Positions 58,654 to 64,000 of a stretch of DNA of 64,000 nucleotides are shown here, in pieces. This DNA is from Brenneria izbisi. GTDB lineage: Bacteria; Pseudomonadota; Gammaproteobacteria; Enterobacterales; Enterobacteriaceae. The position numbers and the translations under genes are program-made. The notes below the pieces were generated by a model that worked only from the letters and a program-made list of their open reading frames with translations, did not search any database and was not told where the DNA came from. Every line of letters starts with the position of its first letter. Position 1 is the first letter of the stretch. The stretch spans positions 62,001-126,000 of the forward strand of contig NZ_JAMPJU010000007.1 of assembly GCF_025840185.1 (NCBI RefSeq). Direction: 5' to 3'.

Positions 58654-59385
58654 ATGGCAACCAATGCAAAACCCGTATATCAACGCATCCTGCTTAAGCT
58701 GAGTGGCGAAGCTTTACAGGGAACCGAAGGTTTTGGTATCGATGCGAGCATTTTGGATCGCATGGCTCAGGAAGTAAAAGAACTGGTTGAGTTAGGCATT
58801 CAGGTCGGCGTGGTCATCGGCGGCGGCAACCTGTTTCGTGGCGCTGGTCTGGCGAAAGCGGGTATGAATCGTGTTGTAGGCGACCACATGGGAATGCTGG
58901 CGACAGTGATGAATGGCCTGGCGATGCGTGACGCGCTGCATCGCGCCTATGTGAACGCTCGCCTGATGTCGGCTATCCCGCTCAATGGCGTGTGTGACAA
59001 TTATAGCTGGGCTGAGGCCATCAGTTTGTTGCGCAATAACCGTGTAGTGATCTTCTCCGCGGGTACGGGGAATCCTTTTTTTACGACGGATTCGGCTGCC
59101 TGTCTGCGCGGCATTGAAATTGAAGCCGATGTCGTATTGAAAGCGACGAAAGTTGATGGCGTCTATTCTGCCGATCCGGTGCAAGATCCTGCCGCGACGT
59201 TGTATGAAACATTAAGCTATCAGGAAGTATTGGAGCGTGAGTTAAAAGTCATGGACCTGGCCGCTTTCACGCTGGCGCGTGATCATAATTTGCCTATCCG
59301 GGTGTTCAACATGAACAAACCCGGCGCACTGCGCCGAGTCGTCATGGGTGAGAGAGAAGGGACGTTGATCAGTAATAACGGATAA
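58654..59385 (+). CDS. pyrH: UMP kinase
   Basis: Phosphorylates UMP to UDP, the entry to pyrimidine triphosphates; GTP activates and UTP inhibits. The 243-residue amino-acid-kinase-fold protein has [21 protein letters not shown] and the C-terminal [11 protein letters not shown] region. It starts at the ATG of [11 protein letters not shown] after TAGGACAAG. It is followed by frr, the usual order. Confidence 0.97.
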   Translation: MATNAKPVYQRILLKLSGEALQGTEGFGIDASILDRMAQEVKELVELGIQVGVVIGGGNLFRGAGLAKAGMNRVVGDHMGMLATVMNGLAMRDALHRAYVNARLMSAIPLNGVCDNYSWAEAISLLRNNRVVIFSAGTGNPFFTTDSAACLRGIEIEADVVLKATKVDGVYSADPVQDPAATLYETLSYQEVLERELKVMDLAAFTLARDHNLPIRVFNMNKPGALRRVVMGEREGTLISNNG

Positions 59386-59507
59386 CCTTGAAAATAAGGT
59401 AATATCCTGTTTTGTTGACAGATATCGCCAGCCTGCGCTGGCGCTAATTATTCACCGGGTCACGCGGCGCGCGACCTGTCAGGCAACCAGTATTGAAGGG
59501 TTACAAC

Positions 59508-60065
59508 GTGATTAATGAAATCAGAAAAGATGCTGAAACTCGCATGGAAAAATGTGTAGAGGTTTTCAAAAATCAGATCAGCAAAATTCGTACTGGCCGC
59601 GCATCACCCAGTATTCTTGACGGTATTCAGGTCGAGTACTATGGCAGCGCCACACCGCTGCGCCAGTTAGCCAATATCGTGGTGGAAGATTCCCGCACGC
59701 TGGCGATAACCGTCTTTGATCGCACCCTCGGTCCGGCTGTTGAGAAAGCGATTATGACGTCCGATTTGGGGTTGAACCCCTCTTCCGCCGGTACGGTCAT
59801 CCGTGTTCCGTTGCCGCCGTTGACGGAAGAACGTCGTAAGGATCTGATTAAAGTGGTGCGCGGCGAAGCTGAACAAGGTCGTGTTTCCGTGCGCAACGTG
59901 CGTCGTGATGCCAACGATAAACTGAAAGCCCAACTGAAAGACAAAGCGATCAGCGAAGATGAAGAACGCCGCGCTCAGGATGAGATTCAGAAATTGACGG
60001 ATGCTTTCATCAAGAAAGTGGATGTCGCGCTGGCAGAGAAAGAAGCGGAACTGATGGCGTTTTAA
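59508..60065 (+). CDS. frr: Ribosome recycling factor
   Basis: Splits post-termination ribosomes together with EF-G. The 185-residue protein equals the E. coli length when read from the GTG of [13 protein letters not shown], seven bases after GAAGGG; an upstream in-frame start five codons earlier is rejected. The core motif KIRTGRASP and the C-terminal [17 protein letters not shown] region are intact. Confidence 0.97.
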   Translation: MINEIRKDAETRMEKCVEVFKNQISKIRTGRASPSILDGIQVEYYGSATPLRQLANIVVEDSRTLAITVFDRTLGPAVEKAIMTSDLGLNPSSAGTVIRVPLPPLTEERRKDLIKVVRGEAEQGRVSVRNVRRDANDKLKAQLKDKAISEDEERRAQDEIQKLTDAFIKKVDVALAEKEAELMAF

Positions 60066-60080
60066 TCCCATCGGCCTGAG

Positions 60081-60140
60081 AAGCGTCGCTGGAATAGCGG
60101 GAGTCTATTATTCCGCCTTTTCCGCGGCGCTTTTGTTTTT
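60081..60140 (+). terminator. Terminator after frr
   Basis: AAGCGTCGC pairs with GCGGCGCTT (one G-U) around an inner GGAATA/TATTCC hairpin, followed by TTTTGTTTTT. It ends the frr transcript before dxr. Confidence 0.75.
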
Positions 60141-60263
60141 ATCGGACGCGACGCCTTTGGGCGGTAAATCATCTTTTATTATTGATAATATGGACGCCTT
60201 ATGGCAATCGTCTCAGATTGGTGTACCGTCCTGTAATCAAATCCAGTTATTCAGAGCACTTCA

Positions 60264-61466
60264 ATGAAGCAACTGACAATTCTTGGTTCTACTGGTTCTA
60301 TTGGCGTCAGTACACTGGCGGTCATTCAGGCGCACCCAGACAAATTCGCCGTTAAAGCGCTGTCGGCCGGGCGCAATGTCGAGCGTATGCTGGAACAATG
60401 TCTGGCATTCCGTCCAGCCTACGCGTCAATGGCGGATGAAGCGTCCGCCAAAAAATTACGCGTGAGTTTGGCGCGGCATGGATGCGGGACTGAAGTGTTA
60501 TCCGGCGAGCAGGCCGCTTGTGAATTGGCCGCGCTGGATGATGTCGATCAGGTGATGGCGGCGATTGTCGGCGCAGCTGGACTGTTGCCGACACTGGCGG
60601 CGATTCGGGCGGGCAAGCAGGTTTTGCTGGCTAACAAGGAGTCTTTGGTTACCTGCGGACGCCTGTTTATTGAGGCTGTCGCACAGAGCAACGCAAGAAT
60701 TTTGCCGATAGATAGTGAACATAATGCGATTTTTCAGAGTTTACCTGAGCAAATTCAGCGGCAATTAGGCTACGCTTCATTAGCGCAGTACGGTGTTGAG
60801 CGCATTGTTCTGACTGGTTCCGGCGGGCCATTTCGCGAGACGGCGATATCGGCGTTGGCGGAGATGACGCCCGATCAGGCTTGTGCGCACCCGAACTGGT
60901 CAATGGGAAGCAAGATTTCCGTCGATTCCGCCACCATGATGAACAAGGGGTTGGAGTATATTGAAGCGCGCTGGTTGTTTAATGCCTCTGCGGAACAAAT
61001 GGAAGTCATCATTCATCCCCAATCAATTATTCATTCAATGGTGCGCTATCGGGATGGCAGCGTGTTGGCGCAGTTAGGTTCGCCGGATATGAGGATCCCG
61101 ATTGCCCATGCGATGGCTTACCCTGAGCGTGTCACATCAGGGGCCAGGACATTGGATTTCTGTCAGTTGGGCGCGCTAACGTTTTCCGCGCCGGATTATG
61201 CGCGTTATCCGTGTTTAAAACTGGCGATTGACGCCTGTAATCATGGGCAGGCCGCGACGACGGCGCTAAACGCCGCCAACGAAATCGCGGTGGCTGCATT
61301 TTTACAGGCGCAGGTTCGTTTTACCGATATTGCTGCGATTAATCAGCATGTGATTGAGCAACTGACATTGCCTGAGCCGGCAAGTGTCGATGAGGTTCTT
61401 TCTATCGATCTCTGGGCGCGGGAGGCCGCGAAGCAGGCGCTTATACATTACGGATATGCCCGATAA
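60264..61466 (+). CDS. dxr: 1-deoxy-D-xylulose 5-phosphate reductoisomerase
   Basis: Converts DXP to MEP in the non-mevalonate isoprenoid pathway using NADPH; the target of fosmidomycin. The 400-residue protein has the NADPH loop [10 protein letters not shown], the substrate region NKESLVTCG and metal ligands in [12 protein letters not shown]. It ends at a long gap with a hairpin and a new promoter before uppS. Confidence 0.97.
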   Translation: MKQLTILGSTGSIGVSTLAVIQAHPDKFAVKALSAGRNVERMLEQCLAFRPAYASMADEASAKKLRVSLARHGCGTEVLSGEQAACELAALDDVDQVMAAIVGAAGLLPTLAAIRAGKQVLLANKESLVTCGRLFIEAVAQSNARILPIDSEHNAIFQSLPEQIQRQLGYASLAQYGVERIVLTGSGGPFRETAISALAEMTPDQACAHPNWSMGSKISVDSATMMNKGLEYIEARWLFNASAEQMEVIIHPQSIIHSMVRYRDGSVLAQLGSPDMRIPIAHAMAYPERVTSGARTLDFCQLGALTFSAPDYARYPCLKLAIDACNHGQAATTALNAANEIAVAAFLQAQVRFTDIAAINQHVIEQLTLPEPASVDEVLSIDLWAREAAKQALIHYGYAR

Positions 61467-61485
61467 TGTGTGCGGAAGGCGCAAT

Positions 61486-61514
61486 TTGTTCATGTACGGT
61501 TGAGGTGGTATAGT
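61486..61514 (+). promoter_or_regulatory. Promoter upstream of uppS
   Basis: TTGTTC and TATAGT are spaced exactly 17 bases apart, about 150 bases before the uppS start and 20 bases after dxr. It reads into a hairpin-containing leader. Confidence 0.65.
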
Positions 61515-61567
61515 CTGCGCCACTCAATGGTCGGCTCTGCGACACGCTTCGCGCCGGCGGTGACGTT

Positions 61568-61592
61568 AAGCCGTGATCGTTCACGGCTTTTT
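61568..61592 (+). terminator. Terminator-like hairpin between dxr and uppS
   Basis: AAGCCGTGA and TCACGGCTT pair over a four-base TCGT loop, followed by TTT. It lies about 50 bases beyond the promoter at 61486-61514 and 70 bases before uppS, so it either ends dxr or attenuates the uppS transcript. Confidence 0.75.
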
Positions 61593-61659
61593 ACGTTAAC
61601 GGGATCCGATGTTATGGAAGGACTGTTGTATTTCTTACTTGAGGAAATAAGTACGCGTT

Positions 61660-62421
61660 ATGCCGTCCGATAATCAAAAAAATGCCGATAATCTGTCGTT
61701 TGCCAGGCCGCGGCATGTTGCCATCATTATGGATGGGAATGGCCGCTGGGCGAAAAACCGAGGAAAACTACGGATATTCGGCCATCAGGCTGGTGTGAAA
61801 TCTGTACGTCGGGCGGTGAGTTTCGCCGTTAGCCATGAACTTGATGCATTAACGCTTTACGCGTTCAGCAGTGAAAACTGGAACCGTCCCGCCCAGGAAG
61901 TGACCGCATTGATGGAACTTTTCGTCCGGGCGCTGGATAGTGAAGTAAAAAGTCTGCATAAACATAATGTTCGCTTGCGTATCATTGGCGATATCAGCCG
62001 GTTTGGTCCGCGTTTACAAGAACGTATTCGCCGTTCGCAAGCGCTGACAGAAAATAATCAGGGCCTCACACTGAATATTGCCGCGAATTATGGCGGCCGT
62101 TGGGATATCATTCAGGGAGTAAGGCGGCTTGCAGAGCAGGTGCAGGAAGGCGCATTACGTCCTGACAGCATTGATGAAGAGTCTTTATGCCAATATATTT
62201 GCCTGAATGAACTGGCCCCGGTCGATTTGGTAATCAGAACCGGTGGAGAACATCGCATAAGTAACTTTTTACTGTGGCAGATCGCTTACGCCGAGCTTTA
62301 TTTTACTGATGTCCTCTGGCCTGATTTCGATGAACAAGTTTTTGAAGGTGCGCTGAATGCATTTGCACAACGCGAGCGTCGCTTCGGGAGAACAACACCT
62401 ATCGATGCGGATGCATCCTAG
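61660..62421 (+). CDS. uppS: Undecaprenyl diphosphate synthase
   Basis: Condenses isopentenyl diphosphate onto farnesyl diphosphate to C55-PP, the lipid carrier for cell-wall sugars. The 253-residue cis-prenyltransferase has IIMDGNGRWAKNRGKLR with the catalytic Asp, GHQAGVKSVR, and the C-terminal RTGGEHRISNFLLWQ. cdsA follows after nine bases. Confidence 0.97.
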   Translation: MPSDNQKNADNLSFARPRHVAIIMDGNGRWAKNRGKLRIFGHQAGVKSVRRAVSFAVSHELDALTLYAFSSENWNRPAQEVTALMELFVRALDSEVKSLHKHNVRLRIIGDISRFGPRLQERIRRSQALTENNQGLTLNIAANYGGRWDIIQGVRRLAEQVQEGALRPDSIDEESLCQYICLNELAPVDLVIRTGGEHRISNFLLWQIAYAELYFTDVLWPDFDEQVFEGALNAFAQRERRFGRTTPIDADAS

Positions 62422-62430
62422 GGGGAACTT

Positions 62431-63288
62431 TTGCTGAAGTATCGCCTGATTACTGCTTTAATTTTAATTCCGATCGTTATTGCGGCATTGTTTTTGCTGC
62501 CCCCGCTTGGATTTACGCTGGTTACGCTGGCCGTCTGTATGCTGGCCGCCTGGGAATGGGGACAACTGTCAGGGTTTGTGTCCTATAGTCAGCGGCTCTG
62601 GCTGGCTATTTTGTGTGGTTTCTTACTGGCGCTAATGCTGCTGACCCTTCCCGCCTATCATTATTCGGTTTATGTTCTGCAAATCAGCGCGGCGCTCTGG
62701 ATAGCGTTGATCTGGTGGAGCGTTGCGTTATTTCTGGTGCTGTTTTATCCCGCTTCCGCATCGTTGTGGCGGCACTCACGCATTTTGCGGCTGGTATTCG
62801 GGCTTGTTACGATCGTGCCTTTTTTCTGGGGCATGGTCGCGCTGCGCCAATATAACTATGATGTTAATCCTTTTACCGGCGCATGGTGGTTGTTGTACGT
62901 TATGTTGCTGGTGTGGGGGGCGGACAGCGGCGCCTACCTGTTCGGCAAACTGTTTGGCAAACGTAAGCTGGCGCCAAAAGTTTCGCCGGGAAAAACCTGG
63001 GAAGGTCTTATCGGCGGGCTGGTCACATCGGCGGTGATTTCCCTGTTGTTCAGCCGTTATGCGCCATTGACGGTATCGTCATCAACGTTGCTGATCTGTT
63101 CTATTGTAGCGGCGTTGGCTTCGGTGCTGGGTGATTTGACCGAAAGTATGTTCAAGCGAGAGGCCGGGATTAAAGACAGCAGTCATTTGATTCCCGGACA
63201 CGGCGGCGTATTGGATCGCATTGATAGCCTGACTGCGGCCGTACCGGTGTTCTCCTGCCTGATGTTGTTGATATTTAAAGCTGTTTAG
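62431..63288 (+). CDS. cdsA: Phosphatidate cytidylyltransferase
   Basis: Makes CDP-diacylglycerol, the precursor of all membrane phospholipids. The 285-residue inner-membrane protein has about eight hydrophobic segments and the C-terminal family signature ESMFKREAGIKDSSHLIPGH with the following GGVLDRIDS. It starts with TTG after GGGGGAA, aligned with E. coli CdsA (MLKYRL). Confidence 0.96.
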   Translation: MLKYRLITALILIPIVIAALFLLPPLGFTLVTLAVCMLAAWEWGQLSGFVSYSQRLWLAILCGFLLALMLLTLPAYHYSVYVLQISAALWIALIWWSVALFLVLFYPASASLWRHSRILRLVFGLVTIVPFFWGMVALRQYNYDVNPFTGAWWLLYVMLLVWGADSGAYLFGKLFGKRKLAPKVSPGKTWEGLIGGLVTSAVISLLFSRYAPLTVSSSTLLICSIVAALASVLGDLTESMFKREAGIKDSSHLIPGHGGVLDRIDSLTAAVPVFSCLMLLIFKAV

Positions 63289-63304
63289 GATGAAACGGTA
63301 AAAT

Positions 63305-64000
63305 ATGATGAATTTCCTCTGGAGTCTGGCCGCCTTTATCATCGCACTGGGTGTGTTGATTACCGTGCATGAATTTGGTCACTTCTGGGTAGCTCGTCGG
63401 TGTGGCGTCAAGGTTGAGCGTTTTTCTGTCGGCTTTGGCCGGGCCTTGTGGCGTCGTCGGGATAGACTCGGCACAGAATATGTCATCGCCCTGATCCCGC
63501 TTGGCGGCTATGTCAAAATGCTTGATGAGCGCGTCGATACCGTAGCGCCAGAGCTTCGCCATCAATCATTTAATAGCAAGACTGTCTGGCAACGTGCCGC
63601 TATTGTCAGCGCGGGGCCTGTTGCCAATTTCCTTTTTGCCATCGTTGCGTATTGGCTGGTATTTATTATCGGCGTCCCCGGCGTTAAGCCAGTGGTTGGT
63701 GAAATATTGCCCAACTCCATCGCTTCCCAGGCGGAAATGTCGGCAGGAATTGAACTAAAGTCGGTTGACGGCATCGAAACGCCTGACTGGGATACGGCGC
63801 GTCTGGCGCTGTTAGGCAAGATTGGCAGCCAGGAAGTGGTGATTGATGCCGCGCCGTTAGGTTCCAGTCAAATCGTGCGGAAAACGCTGGATTTGCGTGA
63901 CTGGCAGTTCGAGCCGGATAAACAGGATCCGGTGATGTCGCTGGGGATGGTGCCTCGCGGACCGCAGATTGAAGCGGTGCTGACTCAGATCCAACCTGGG
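63305..64000 (+). CDS. rseP: Site-2 intramembrane zinc protease RseP, N-terminal part
   Basis: Cleaves the anti-sigma factor RseA inside the membrane and so releases sigma E in the envelope stress response; it also clears signal-peptide remnants. The reading frame runs off the window after 232 codons. The first helix carries the zinc motif His-Glu-Phe-Gly-His (residues 23-27). The next region ([15 protein letters not shown]) and the start of the first PDZ domain follow. Two consecutive ATGs are possible; the first gives the E. coli length at the N-terminus. Confidence 0.96.
   Translation, partial: MMNFLWSLAAFIIALGVLITVHEFGHFWVARRCGVKVERFSVGFGRALWRRRDRLGTEYVIALIPLGGYVKMLDERVDTVAPELRHQSFNSKTVWQRAAIVSAGPVANFLFAIVAYWLVFIIGVPGVKPVVGEILPNSIASQAEMSAGIELKSVDGIETPDWDTARLALLGKIGSQEVVIDAAPLGSSQIVRKTLDLRDWQFEPDKQDPVMSLGMVPRGPQIEAVLTQIQPG

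Overview
The window is a segment of an enterobacterial chromosome. Almost every protein has a close counterpart in Escherichia coli. The small-RNA loci (an RsmB/CsrB-type RNA and GcvB), a VirK-family secreted protein and an RsmB-like RNA shorter than the E. coli one point to a soft-rot or tree-pathogen relative of Pectobacterium, Brenneria or Dickeya (Pectobacteriaceae). The genus is an inference; the order Enterobacterales is firm.

Layout. Bases 1-1480 hold the end of trmB, then yggL and yggN. Next comes a subtilisin-type autotransporter (to about 4.8 kb). From tas to ppdC (4.8-15.7 kb) the order is the E. coli one: tas, ygdR, ygdQ, mutH, rppH, ptsP, lgt, thyA and the minor prepilin genes ppdA-ppdB-ygdB-ppdC. 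The mutH-rppH gap carries a cluster of DnaA boxes where E. coli has the DnaA-reactivating sequence DARS2. The recombination block recC-ptrA-recB-recD follows (15.7-27.5 kb). An accessory insert (27.6-32.4 kb) sits between recD and argA: a VirK-like secreted protein, then a sugar-acid cassette of LacI-type repressor, L-talarate/galactarate dehydratase and MFS transporter. argA (with two ArgR boxes), amiC, two initiator tRNA genes and mltA follow, then an unpartnered molybdopterin oxidoreductase, tcdA, csdE-csdA, ygdI, the GcvB small RNA, gcvA, ygdD, rlmM, xni, ppnN, queF and syd. The syd-yqcC gap contains the RsmB/CsrB RNA with about 20 GGA motifs, a strong terminator and an upstream GacA/UvrY-type palindrome. 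After yqcC-truC-yqcA the map jumps, relative to E. coli, to yaeH-dapD-glnD-map and, divergently, rpsB-tsf-pyrH-frr-dxr-uppS-cdsA-rseP (cut by the window end).

Functionally the window joins housekeeping modules: DNA repair and replication control (mutH, recBCD, DARS2-like site, xni), envelope biogenesis (lgt, amiC, mltA, dxr, uppS, cdsA, rseP), translation (rpsB, tsf, frr, initiator tRNAs, map, truC, rlmM), nitrogen control (ptsP, glnD) and post-transcriptional regulation (RsmB, GcvB). The accessory parts are the autotransporter, VirK, the talarate/galactarate cassette and the molybdoenzyme. I found no CRISPR array, prophage, insertion sequence or obviously new multi-gene defence system. The most rewarding items are non-coding: the DARS2-like element, RsmB, GcvB, a candidate operator in the sugar-acid cassette, a terminated leader before uppS and a 15-bp tandem repeat before yaeH.
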